Positions 18,054-26,999 of a stretch of 64,000 nt of DNA are shown here, one piece after another. How positions within the stretch are numbered: position 1 is the stretch's first letter; every line of letters begins with the position of its first letter. Source of the DNA: Bacteroidota bacterium (GTDB lineage Bacteria; Bacteroidota; Bacteroidia; UKL13-3); the NCBI GenBank assembly GCA_027488905.1, contig JAIYAT010000014.1:55756-119755 (forward strand), in the 5' to 3' direction. The notes beneath the pieces are model-generated. The model was not told where the DNA came from, did not search any database, and saw only the letters and a list, made by a program, of their open reading frames with translations. Made by a program: the position numbers and the translations under genes.

Positions 18054-19405
18054 TTTTCTTTGTTTTTTTCCTTGTTCTTATCTTCATTAGTGGCTTCTAA
18101 TCCAGTTACATAATCAGGAGGAAAACCATTAAATTGACGCCATAACTCATACCAAACACGTACTGTTTTAAGCATTGCCCAACCATAAACACCACCGCCT
18201 GCTCTTACTAATTCAGGCCAAGCCTCATCTTCAGGATCTGGGATTACCAAAACTCGGAACATGCCATTGGTACTATTAACTTTATCAACTGCTTGAACAA
18301 TGCCTCCAAAAGTCCCAACATTGGCATTAGGCCAACCGCTGAAAACCAAAGCTGGCCAGCCGTCAAATTGAATTCTCACCCTTCCACCTAATTGCATAAG
18401 GGGTAAATCCATAGCCCTAACATAAAGTTCAACAGCCATTCTAGCATTGGCAGGAACTATTGAAATCAAATCCTCCCCTTCTTTGATATTTTCGCCAAGA
18501 CCAGATTTGAAGGCTTTAACTATATAACCATCCTGCGGGGCACGTATTACATAAAATCCAGATCTTAATTCAAGGTTAGACAATTCAATTTGCATTTTAG
18601 AAACTTCGGCTTGGCTTTCGAAAAGCTCTCCAGTGGTTTCATTGATAACTGATTCTGCCTTTGAAATTTTATCGATGTAATCAGCCTCAACAGAATTCAA
18701 TTCAATTTCAGCATTTATGAGTTCGTTTTGAACCGAGTTATATTTGTTCTCCGCCTCTACAAGTTTAGCCGTTGCTTCTTGTGTTTTATTGTTTCTATTT
18801 TGTAGTTCAGTTAAACTTGCAAGTCCTTTGTTATACAAGGCTTCTAAGCGAGAGTATTGGTCTTGAACCAATTTTAAATTCACTTGGGCTGCCTCAAAAC
18901 CAGCCTTTTCAGCAGAAACTTTGAAACGCATTTGCTTTACCTTGTTGCGAGTCTGTTCCAGTTTAAATTTCAGTCCATCTTGAAGCGCATCCACTTGCCT
19001 TCTAGTTGCCTCAATTTTTTGTCTTTTTGCAATAATTGCATCTTGTTTATTGGCAATTTGATCAGAGGTTCTAGACAACAATTTAGGATCAAAAAACTTT
19101 TCTTTAACCTCGGAAATGACACAAATGGTGTCTCCTTTTTTTACCAATTGTCCTTCTTGAACCAACCATCGTTCTATCCTACCTGCTATGACAGAAGGAA
19201 TAGTTTGTGGCCTATCTGCTGGGCTGTAGGGCGAAACTTTTCCTTTACCTTGCACATTTTGTTGCCATGGTAAAAACAATATTGCAATTAGAATGGTAAA
19301 GGCTCCAAGGAGATAATTTCTAACAATTTTAAACTTTTTAGGTGTATTTACAAGACTTAGTGCATGTAAACCAACTTCTTCATATTGTGGATTATTCTGA
19401 GCCAT
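18050..19405 (-). CDS. HlyD-family periplasmic adaptor
   Basis: The 451-residue protein has one membrane anchor near residues 31-46 (LLGAFTILIAILFLPW), a biotinyl-lipoyl half motif around 60-100 (VIAGRIERWLVQEGQLVKKGDTI), a long coiled coil (about 115-280), the second lipoyl half (Y-V-I-R-A-P-Q-D-G-Y-I-V near 305) and a C-terminal beta-barrel. The coiled coil is the part that meets the TolC channel. The last residues are a lysine/glutamate-rich tail (NKEKNKEK). It overlaps the channel gene by 4 nt and sits 2 nt after the ABC gene. Confidence 0.87.
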   Translation of the reverse strand: MAQNNPQYEEVGLHALSLVNTPKKFKIVRNYLLGAFTILIAILFLPWQQNVQGKGKVSPYSPADRPQTIPSVIAGRIERWLVQEGQLVKKGDTICVISEVKEKFFDPKLLSRTSDQIANKQDAIIAKRQKIEATRRQVDALQDGLKFKLEQTRNKVKQMRFKVSAEKAGFEAAQVNLKLVQDQYSRLEALYNKGLASLTELQNRNNKTQEATAKLVEAENKYNSVQNELINAEIELNSVEADYIDKISKAESVINETTGELFESQAEVSKMQIELSNLELRSGFYVIRAPQDGYIVKAFKSGLGENIKEGEDLISIVPANARMAVELYVRAMDLPLMQLGGRVRIQFDGWPALVFSGWPNANVGTFGGIVQAVDKVNSTNGMFRVLVIPDPEDEAWPELVRAGGGVYGWAMLKTVRVWYELWRQFNGFPPDYVTGLEATNEDKNKEKNKEK

Positions 19406-19407
19406 TC

Positions 19408-21645
19408 TTATTCAGTAATTAAGGATTCCATTGGAAGTGAACGTCTATCTTTTAGCTCATTAAAAGTCCCAGTATCTGTAATTAAACCATCTTTCATTAC
19501 ATAGATTAAATCACTTCGGCGCATAACTTCAGGAATTGAGCTAACAATTAACATTGCATAATTCCCATTAAATAAACCATCTATTAATGCAATTTTTTCA
19601 GAGGATTGAACATTATGAAAAAACTCATCAATAAGCATAAGTTTTGGCGGTTTTACTAAGGACCTAGCCAATAAAATTTTCTTAACCACATTTGAAGGAA
19701 AATTACCCCCAGAAGGTAATACTTCTGATTGCAAACCATCTTCTAATGAGGCTATAAATTGGTTCAAACCGACAGATTCACAAGCTTTTAAAATATCTTT
19801 AAGTAGAATACCATTTCTTCCTAAGGTGATATTTTCTTCAATGGTTCCTTCAAAAACATCAGATAAACTTAAATTATCACCAATGATATCGCGGTAACTA
19901 TTTGGGTTAAGTTCTTTGATAGACATGCCATTTAGGCTAACTACACCTTCATAATTTTGAAATAAACCTGCTACTGTCTTTACCAAAGTAGTTTTACCAG
20001 AATCATTAAATCCAGCTATACAAATTTTCTGGGTACCACTAATGTTTAGATTGATGTGTTGAATGCTGTAGTTTTTGGCCCCAGGGAATTTGTAGGACAC
20101 ATTATCAAGCTTTAATTCGAACCTATTTTGAATATCCAAATCTGTAACATCTCTACCTGCATTGGCTTCAATTTCTAAATCTGTAACATGTCCGATTTTA
20201 TCAAGTGCAGTAAGCATGTCATAAACTACCGAAATACTGCCTACCAATTTTTCAACAGAAGATATTACAAGTACTATAATAATTTCAGAAGCCACAAATT
20301 GCCCAAGGTTTATTTGTCTGTCGAATACCAAGGCTCCACCTAATATGAGTAAACCTGCCGTTATCAATGTTTTGAAAGCAATAATGGCAGTAAACTGCTT
20401 AACTAAAATTGAAAAATGCTTTTTCCTATACCCAATATATTTATTTAGTAATCGGTCTGTTTTATGCATCGGCAAATTTGCAAAACCAGCCAATTTAAAT
20501 GATTGCACTGCTCTGCCTAACTCTTCTAACCAGTATACTACTTTATATTTATATTTAGATTCATAAATGCTGGTTTCTAATCCCTTTTTACTAGTAAAAT
20601 AAAATACTAGAAAGATGATTAAAATGACTAGTACTCCAAACACAATAAAATAGGGGTGGTATAATGAAAGTAAGAGTAATCCAAAAATGATTTGAATGAT
20701 TGCAGAAGTAAAATCAATTAAAATTTTTGGAAGAGATTTTTGAACATTTAACACATCAAAAAATCTATTTACGAGTTCTGGCGTATAGGTATGTTTAAGT
20801 TTTTCAAGTTTGAGCCTAGGAATTCTAAAAGCAAAGTCGAATGCTGTTTTCGCAAAAACTCTTTGTTGCAAAACCTCAACTAGACTTAACTGTTGCACTT
20901 GCAACCACCCAGCAATTACAGTAGCAAACACTACCAATATCATCAGAATAAAAACACTTTCCAGCATTAATCCTCCACTCATTAAACCTATGATTGCTTG
21001 AATTCCTAATGGTAAGGTTAGGTTTACCAAAGCTATCATAATGGCAAAAAAGTAAATATTAATTATATCTTTCTTTTCTGTACTTAATAATTGAAAAAAT
21101 CTTTTTAATGGCGTTAAATGACCCTTTCCTGATTTAGCGTTTATGCCGGAATCAACCCTATATCCACTAATAAATAAAATATCGTTTTCGGCGCAACTTT
21201 TTAACTGAATGTACTGGTCTGCTGAAAAACTATGATTTAACTTTAATTGATTAACAGTTTGTATGACTTCAATAAGTTTATCCTCATTTTCAAAAGAACC
21301 TTCAATACAGCCACTTTTGGTATCTTCAATAAAGTTAATTTTTCTTCCTTCCTTGTGTTTTACAATAATCGGAATTAGGCCCAGCTCACTATTTTTGAAT
21401 ACAATTATGGGGAAACTCTGTATTTTTAAAAATTCCTTAAAATCTGATACACTTTTATGGTGCATATCAAAATTAAAATGAACATATTCACCAACATCTA
21501 AAAGTTGTGTATAAAAGTTTTCAAAAGTATCATCATATTCATCTGCATACCTAAACTTTTGGTCGTGAAGATCGAAGTGGTCTAATTGATGTCCAGACAG
21601 GTGTGCATATTTTTCTATTAGGTCGATGATTTGTTTTCGTAGCAT
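19408..21645 (-). CDS. ABC exporter subunit with atypical ATPase motifs
   Basis: The 745-residue protein has an N-terminal cytoplasmic domain (about 1-170) that may be a remnant C39-peptidase-like domain, a six-helix exporter membrane domain (about 190-480) and an ATP-binding domain (about 510-745). The Walker A (G-F-N-D-S-G-K-T-T) and Walker B (L-M-L-I-D-E) motifs are intact. The Q-loop glutamine, however, appears replaced (I-G-D-N-L-S-L-S), the signature region reads L-P-S-G-G-N-F-P with an insertion before K-K-I-L-L-A-R, and the switch histidine position reads S (I-V-S-S-I-P-E). The same degeneration occurs in related Bacteroidota exporters as I recall them. First gene of the three-gene export operon. 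Confidence 0.82.
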   Translation of the reverse strand: MLRKQIIDLIEKYAHLSGHQLDHFDLHDQKFRYADEYDDTFENFYTQLLDVGEYVHFNFDMHHKSVSDFKEFLKIQSFPIIVFKNSELGLIPIIVKHKEGRKINFIEDTKSGCIEGSFENEDKLIEVIQTVNQLKLNHSFSADQYIQLKSCAENDILFISGYRVDSGINAKSGKGHLTPLKRFFQLLSTEKKDIINIYFFAIMIALVNLTLPLGIQAIIGLMSGGLMLESVFILMILVVFATVIAGWLQVQQLSLVEVLQQRVFAKTAFDFAFRIPRLKLEKLKHTYTPELVNRFFDVLNVQKSLPKILIDFTSAIIQIIFGLLLLSLYHPYFIVFGVLVILIIFLVFYFTSKKGLETSIYESKYKYKVVYWLEELGRAVQSFKLAGFANLPMHKTDRLLNKYIGYRKKHFSILVKQFTAIIAFKTLITAGLLILGGALVFDRQINLGQFVASEIIIVLVISSVEKLVGSISVVYDMLTALDKIGHVTDLEIEANAGRDVTDLDIQNRFELKLDNVSYKFPGAKNYSIQHINLNISGTQKICIAGFNDSGKTTLVKTVAGLFQNYEGVVSLNGMSIKELNPNSYRDIIGDNLSLSDVFEGTIEENITLGRNGILLKDILKACESVGLNQFIASLEDGLQSEVLPSGGNFPSNVVKKILLARSLVKPPKLMLIDEFFHNVQSSEKIALIDGLFNGNYAMLIVSSIPEVMRRSDLIYVMKDGLITDTGTFNELKDRRSLPMESLITE

Positions 21646-21777
21646 ACGTTTTCCTTAACAATATTAAGTATTTAAAAGTTTTAAAAAATTAGAATTTAAC
21701 AATCCAATTCTAGCAATGATTTTCATCATTTTAATATAGAGTTTGTTATTCCATTTTTGCTAGCAAATTTAAACTAT

Positions 21778-21807
21778 TTTGTTAACCGAAAGGAAAGTTT
21801 AACTTTG
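21778..21807 (+). promoter_or_regulatory. Bacteroidota-type promoter of pckA
   Basis: TTTG at 21778-21781 and TAACTTTG at 21800-21807 are separated by 18 nt and match the Bacteroidota consensus TTTG-N(about 19)-TAnnTTTG. The second element ends 29 nt before the pckA start codon, a normal leader length. The call rests on consensus match and spacing only. Confidence 0.55.
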
Positions 21808-21836
21808 CCAACGTTAAATCCGATAATCACCTGATT

Positions 21837-23432
21837 ATGACAAATAAAGAAATCTCAGAAAAAGTAATGCAAAGTGCTTCAGCAGCACATCTGAATCTTA
21901 CACCTGCCGAATTGGTGCAACATGCGCTAAAAAACGGAGAAGGTGTATTAAATGACACCGGCGCTTTAATGGCGGATACAGGTGAATTTACTGGCAGATC
22001 TCCAAAAGACAAATTTTCTGTAGCAGATGCTAAAACAGAAAATACCGTTTGGTGGGGTGATGTGAACCAAAAATTTGATCCTGCAAAATTTGAAACTTTG
22101 ATGAACAAAGTTATCAATCATTATGCTGGAAAACCTGTTTATGTGCGTGATGCATACGCTTGTGCAGATCCTAATTTTAAACTTCGTTTAAGAGTAGTTA
22201 ACGAAACAGCCTACCACAACTTGTTTTGTTACAACTTGTTCTTAAGACCAGAGCAAGCTGAATTAAGCAATTATGAGCCAGAGTGGTTAATATTAAACGC
22301 TCCAAGCTTTAAGGCTATTGCTGCAGAGGATGGAACTCGTCAACATAACTTCTCTATCATCGATTTCACTCGCAAAGTAATTTTGGTTGGAGGATCTGGC
22401 TATACAGGCGAAATGAAGAAAGGAATTTTCACTGTATTAAACTATATTTTACCTGAAGAGCGTAATACCTTATCAATGCATTGCTCTGCCAATATTGGCA
22501 AAAATGGTGATACAGCAATTTTCTTTGGATTATCAGGAACTGGAAAAACAACCTTAAGTGCAGACCCAGAGCGCAATCTAATTGGGGATGATGAACATGG
22601 TTGGGCTGATGATTCTGTATTTAACTTTGAAGGTGGTTGTTACGCAAAATGTGTAGACCTTACACAAGAAAAAGAACCCGAAATTTTCAATGCTATTAAA
22701 GAAGGTGCATTATTAGAAAACACACGTTTTATCCCTGGGACAAATTCTGTTGATTATACTAATATTAGTGTTACAGAAAACACTCGTTGTGCTTACCCTA
22801 TCAATCATATTCCTAATGTGGCAGTGCCTTCAATTGGAAAGGCTCCTGAAAATATTTTCTTCCTAACAGCAGATGCATTTGGGGTATTGCCTCCAATTTC
22901 TAAGTTGAGTGTTGGTCAAGCTATGTATAGTTTTATCAGCGGATATACTGCAAAAGTTGCTGGTACAGAGGCTGGGGTTACTGAACCTCAAGCTACTTTT
23001 TCGGCATGTTTCGGAAAAGCTTTCCTTCCATTGCACCCAGGAAAATATGCCAAATTATTAGGGGAGAAATTAAAAGCCAATCCAAATATCAATGTTTGGT
23101 TAATCAATACAGGATGGACTGGCGGACCTTACGGTGTTGGTTCAAGAATGAAATTACCTTTAACCCGTGCTATGATTACTGCAGCTTTGCATGGTGAATT
23201 AAATAATGTAGCTTATGAACAACACCCAGTATTTGGGTATATGATGCCAACATCTTGTACAAATGTTCCTAGCGAATTATTAAATCCACGTAATACATGG
23301 GAAGACAAATCTGCTTATGATGCTCAAGCAAACAAATTAGCAAATATGTTCGTAAAGAATTTTGAGCAATATGCTTCTGGAGTTGATGCTGAAATTTTAG
23401 CAGCTGCCCCTAAAGCAACACAACAAGCTTAA
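21837..23432 (+). CDS. pckA: ATP-dependent phosphoenolpyruvate carboxykinase
   Basis: PckA interconverts oxaloacetate and phosphoenolpyruvate with ATP and is the entry to gluconeogenesis. The 531-residue product has the usual length and motifs: G-R-S-P-K-D-K near 59-65, the P-loop G-L-S-G-T-G-K-T-T near 230-238, the adjacent metal-binding I-G-D-D-E-H-G-W, and E-N-T-R-F-I-P-G near 280. It is monocistronic, with its own promoter upstream and a strong terminator downstream. Confidence 0.96.
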   Translation: MTNKEISEKVMQSASAAHLNLTPAELVQHALKNGEGVLNDTGALMADTGEFTGRSPKDKFSVADAKTENTVWWGDVNQKFDPAKFETLMNKVINHYAGKPVYVRDAYACADPNFKLRLRVVNETAYHNLFCYNLFLRPEQAELSNYEPEWLILNAPSFKAIAAEDGTRQHNFSIIDFTRKVILVGGSGYTGEMKKGIFTVLNYILPEERNTLSMHCSANIGKNGDTAIFFGLSGTGKTTLSADPERNLIGDDEHGWADDSVFNFEGGCYAKCVDLTQEKEPEIFNAIKEGALLENTRFIPGTNSVDYTNISVTENTRCAYPINHIPNVAVPSIGKAPENIFFLTADAFGVLPPISKLSVGQAMYSFISGYTAKVAGTEAGVTEPQATFSACFGKAFLPLHPGKYAKLLGEKLKANPNINVWLINTGWTGGPYGVGSRMKLPLTRAMITAALHGELNNVAYEQHPVFGYMMPTSCTNVPSELLNPRNTWEDKSAYDAQANKLANMFVKNFEQYASGVDAEILAAAPKATQQA

Positions 23433-23455
23433 TTAGTAATTTCTAATCATAATCG

Positions 23456-23488
23456 AACCGCCTTGATGCATTTCAAGGCGGTTTTTTT
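23456..23488 (+). terminator. Rho-independent terminator of pckA
   Basis: A perfect 11-bp stem (AACCGCCTTGA pairing with TCAAGGCGGTT) with a six-base loop is followed by a run of seven T, 24 nt after the pckA stop. Confidence 0.9.
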
Positions 23489-23625
23489 GGCTCAAACCGA
23501 ACCATATTAAAACATTTTTCCCAAAAAGAAACATAATACCATTTCCAAACAAAATTTAAATTGCTGATTTTCTGAATTTTAAAAGTGTGGCAACGCTATT
23601 GTAACAAACTAGCAAAACACACATC

Positions 23626-25641
23626 ATGAAAAGGTATTTAGTTATTTTATTAATTTCTCTGACTTTAGTCTCTTGCAAGAAAGAGATTCTTTATTCTTCA
23701 GAGATCGTAGAAGTTCCAAATGGAGACATTAAAGATATCAACCAAATGATAACTCCTGCTGGCTTTAATTATGAAACATCAAAGATTGTAGAATTTTCTG
23801 TGACCTTGTTAAACAATAACGACCAACCTTTGAGGGGAGTTAGAGTAGACATCATGGATAATGCACCAGAAGAAGGTGGCAATATTTATTTCACAGGAAG
23901 CACCAATGCTGAAGGTAAGTTAATCATTGAAAGAGAAATGCCTTTGGCAGTGGAGCAAGTTGTGGTAAATACCGACTACATAGGTTTGCCAAACAACATA
24001 TACATGAACATTGAAAACTTGAAGGCTTCGGTGGTAATTGGTGGTAAAAACCCTCAATTCTTGTTAAATCGTGGAGATAAATTACCTGTTGCAAACGCCC
24101 CGCTTGGAAAAAATAGCAATAAATATTCATTTAGATTAGGAACCTTTTCACTTGGTTTAAATGCTGGTGTACCAAATTACTTATTACCTACCAATGATAT
24201 ATTAACTCCAACTTTTCTAGCAGATGTTAACACTAGTTTACCTGAAAGAAAATCAGTACCTGTAAACAAACCACAATATTTAGCCAGTAATGCAGAGAAA
24301 AATTTGGTATTGAGCGAGCAATGTGATGTTTGGATTACCTTTGTGCATGAAGGAGCAGGACAACGCAATACCCTTTTCTACTTTGTTTACAATAAAAACA
24401 ATAAACCAACCACAATCGCTCAAGTAGATTCATTTATAACTATTTTACCAAATGCTTCATTTATGAATAGTGGCGGTGGTTTAGTTGCTGGTAACAAAGT
24501 CTTTATAGGTAGATTTGGCGCAGATACTGCAATTGGTTTTGCCATTGCTGCAAATGGTTGGAATGGAACTAATAATATCTTAAGTGCTCCATTCTTTACA
24601 ACTATAAGTTCTATGAATCCTGAAACAAATGCAGCAAATCGTGAACATACCGTATTATTATATGACAACCCTACTCAAAGATTTTTAATAGGATTTGAAG
24701 ACGTAAACAGAAATCCTAGTGGATCTTCTGATAACGACTTTAACGATTTGATTTTCTATGCAACTGCCAATCCTACCAAAGCTATTCAAACTACTACTAT
24801 TCCTCCAGTAACTCCTGCAACTGATTCTGATAATGATGGCGTTAATGACAACTATGATGAATATCCTAATGATGCTTTAAGGGCATTCAATATTTACTAC
24901 CCTTCTGCTACTGGCATGGCTTCCGTTGCCTTTGAAGATCTTTGGCCAAGCAAAGGAGATTATGACATCAATGATGTTGTAGTAGATTATCGTTACCATG
25001 CTGTGACTAATGCTAACAATCAAATCAAAGATCTTAATGCTAAATATTTGCTTAGAGCAGCTGGCGGAGTTTTCAAAAATGGCTTTTCTGTAATTCTTCC
25101 ATTTAACAAAAGTAATATTACTTTAAATGGAGGCTCAACAGTGGTTGGATTTGAATCTGCTGCAAGCGAAGCCATCCTAAAAGTATTTAATAATTCCAAA
25201 GAGTTAATTCCAACTTTTAATACCATGTTTGGAGAAACTTATATTGGAACTGATACCTTGTTTGCTAAAATGACTTTAACAACTCCTATATCTGGAAGCT
25301 TAGGAACCTTTAATCCATTTATTTATGTAGATGAGATGGGCAAAGGAAGAGGTCATGAAGTACATTTACCAGGTAAGGCACCTAGTTCTTTAGTAAATGT
25401 AAGCGTATTAGGAACAGATGCAGATGCAAGCAATGGAAACGTGTTCTATAAAACTGAAAACGGATTGCCTTTTGCTATTTCAATTCCAGAAAAATTTGAA
25501 TATCCTCTTGAAAAAGAACAAATTATTCATGCACACTTAAAATTTGTACAATGGGTTCAAAGCGGTGGAGTGTTATTTGAAGACTGGTATAAAAATCAAT
25601 CGGGTTATAGAGATAATTCAAAATTATACAGTAAGCCATAA
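23626..25641 (+). CDS. LruC-domain lipoprotein with DUF4114 region
   Basis: The 671-residue protein begins with a lipoprotein signal (L-I-S-L-T-L-V-S-C, cysteine at residue 17). It continues with an Ig-like region (about 50-110), a DUF4114-type segment ending in E-D-V-N-R-N-P-S-G-S-S-D-N-D-F-N-D-L-I-F-Y (about 365-385), a calcium-binding thrombospondin-type DSDNDGVND stretch (about 404-412) and a C-terminal LruC domain (about 420-671, with E-D-L-W-P-S-K-G-D-Y-D-I-N-D-V-V-V-D-Y). It is probably a surface-exposed calcium-binding protein of unknown role. It is flanked by terminators on both sides, so it is a single unit. Confidence 0.85.
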   Translation: MKRYLVILLISLTLVSCKKEILYSSEIVEVPNGDIKDINQMITPAGFNYETSKIVEFSVTLLNNNDQPLRGVRVDIMDNAPEEGGNIYFTGSTNAEGKLIIEREMPLAVEQVVVNTDYIGLPNNIYMNIENLKASVVIGGKNPQFLLNRGDKLPVANAPLGKNSNKYSFRLGTFSLGLNAGVPNYLLPTNDILTPTFLADVNTSLPERKSVPVNKPQYLASNAEKNLVLSEQCDVWITFVHEGAGQRNTLFYFVYNKNNKPTTIAQVDSFITILPNASFMNSGGGLVAGNKVFIGRFGADTAIGFAIAANGWNGTNNILSAPFFTTISSMNPETNAANREHTVLLYDNPTQRFLIGFEDVNRNPSGSSDNDFNDLIFYATANPTKAIQTTTIPPVTPATDSDNDGVNDNYDEYPNDALRAFNIYYPSATGMASVAFEDLWPSKGDYDINDVVVDYRYHAVTNANNQIKDLNAKYLLRAAGGVFKNGFSVILPFNKSNITLNGGSTVVGFESAASEAILKVFNNSKELIPTFNTMFGETYIGTDTLFAKMTLTTPISGSLGTFNPFIYVDEMGKGRGHEVHLPGKAPSSLVNVSVLGTDADASNGNVFYKTENGLPFAISIPEKFEYPLEKEQIIHAHLKFVQWVQSGGVLFEDWYKNQSGYRDNSKLYSKP

Positions 25642-25672
25642 GCATTTAATAAAATTCTTGATTCGTGTTTTA

Positions 25673-25709
25673 TAGCATTAGCTGCCTTTGGGTGGCTTTT
25701 GCTATTTTT
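25673..25709 (+). terminator. Terminator after the LruC gene
   Basis: A 14-bp imperfect stem (TAGCATTAGCTGCC with GGTGGCTTTTGCTA, two mismatches and two wobbles) closes a four-base loop and is followed by five T, about 30 nt after the stop codon. Confidence 0.7.
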
Positions 25710-25764
25710 AAGCATTTTTAGAATTGATAAGAAATGGTTTATTTGAAGGATTAATTAAAATAAA

Positions 25765-26574
25765 ATGATTTCAGAAAAGAACTATTTGGAGGTAAATAGA
25801 AATTCTTGGAACAACCGAGTTGACGCGCATTTAAAATCGGAATTCTATGACATGGAAGGATTTATGAATGGCAACTCATCCTTAAATGAAATTGAATTAA
25901 ACCTACTTGGCGACATAAAAGGCAAAACAATTCTGCATTTACAATGTCATTTTGGCCAAGATAGTATTTCATTGAGCCGAATGGGTGCAAGTGTAACAGG
26001 CATAGACATATCGGATAAGGCTATATCTAAAGCAGAAGAAATTGCAAAAACGCTTGAATCTTCAGCAAAATTTATTTGTTGTGACCTTTACAATCTATCA
26101 GAAAATCTAGCCGAAAAGTTTGATATTGTATTTACCAGCTATGGCACCATTGGTTGGCTTCCAGATATGGAGAAATGGGCTAAAATAGTTTCACACTTTT
26201 TAAAACCTGAAGGTCAATTTGTATTTGTAGAATTTCATCCAATGGTTTGGATGTACGACGACAATTTTGAAAAAATAACCTATTCGTACTTCAATGTAGC
26301 CCCAATTATTGAAACAGAAGCTGGAACCTATGCCAATAAGGAAGCCGATATCACTCAATCTAATATTACCTGGAACCATAGTATGAGTGAAGTAATAAAC
26401 AGCCTTATTAAAAACGGCCTTGAGATTCTTAGTTTAGATGAGTTTGATTATTCTCCTTACAATTGTTTTAATAAGGCAGAAGCTGTTGGCCCAAGAAAAT
26501 TCCGCATCCCACAATTCAACAATACTTTGCCAATGGTTTATGCTATAAAGGCTAGGTCAAAAAGCAGCAAATAA
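25765..26574 (+). CDS. Class I SAM-dependent methyltransferase
   Basis: The 269-residue protein has a single methyltransferase fold: I-L-H-L-Q-C-H-F-G-Q-D-S (motif I, about 51-62), the acidic end of strand 2 in V-T-G-I-D-I-S (about 72-78), and a strand-4 region F-D-I-V-F-T-S-Y-G-T-I-G-W-L. It matches the common small-molecule methyltransferases of the UbiE/Methyltransf_11 type; the substrate cannot be predicted. It is a single gene bounded by terminators, and its stop codon lies within the first bases of the downstream bidirectional hairpin. Confidence 0.85.
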   Translation: MISEKNYLEVNRNSWNNRVDAHLKSEFYDMEGFMNGNSSLNEIELNLLGDIKGKTILHLQCHFGQDSISLSRMGASVTGIDISDKAISKAEEIAKTLESSAKFICCDLYNLSENLAEKFDIVFTSYGTIGWLPDMEKWAKIVSHFLKPEGQFVFVEFHPMVWMYDDNFEKITYSYFNVAPIIETEAGTYANKEADITQSNITWNHSMSEVINSLIKNGLEILSLDEFDYSPYNCFNKAEAVGPRKFRIPQFNNTLPMVYAIKARSKSSK

Positions 26575-26612
26575 AAGAGCTGCTTCAAAATTACTTTTGA
26601 AGCAGCTCTTTT
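26573..26612. terminator. Bidirectional terminator between methyltransferase and secG
   Basis: A perfect 18-bp inverted repeat (26573-26590 with 26595-26612) with a TTAC loop. Each strand gives a GC-containing stem (AGAGCTGCTTC) preceded by A-run and followed by T-run, so it can stop transcription from both convergent genes. Confidence 0.9.
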
Positions 26613-26641
26613 ATGCAGAATTATTTTAATTATGGAGCAGG

Positions 26642-26998
26642 TTATTTCGCTGGTTGTTGTGCAGGTTGCTCACCAGTAGCGCCTGCGCCAGGAGTTGGTT
26701 GCATTGGAGCAGCTGGTACATTTTGTTGTTCGATATTTTCTTTAATTCTCGACTCAGAACCTATTTCTACTCCATCTTTGCTTGGACGCACAAAATTGCT
26801 GGCTAAGGATAATACTATCAAGGCTACAGCTAAATACCAAGTAGCTTTTTCTACAACATCTGTGCTGCGTTTTACACCCATGATTTGGCTAGGTGCAACA
26901 AAATTTGCAGCTATTCCACCTTTAGGATTTTGGATCAAAACCAATAAGGTTAATAATAAACAAGCTACAATAATTAGAATCAAAAGAATGGTTAACAT
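26642..26998 (-). CDS. secG: Preprotein translocase subunit SecG
   Basis: SecG is the small accessory subunit of the SecYEG channel in the inner membrane. The 118-residue protein has two membrane segments (about 2-22 and 50-68) joined by the conserved loop L-I-Q-N-P-K-G-G-I-A. The C-terminal tail is rich in Pro, Ala and Gln (PAAPMQPTPGAGATGEQPAQ), as in other Bacteroidota. It starts 1 nt after the stop of the large upstream gene, so it is the last gene of the gltA-lptE-TPR-secG leftward cluster. Confidence 0.93.
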   Translation of the reverse strand: MLTILLILIIVACLLLTLLVLIQNPKGGIAANFVAPSQIMGVKRSTDVVEKATWYLAVALIVLSLASNFVRPSKDGVEIGSESRIKENIEQQNVPAAPMQPTPGAGATGEQPAQQPAK

Positions 26999-26999
26999 A

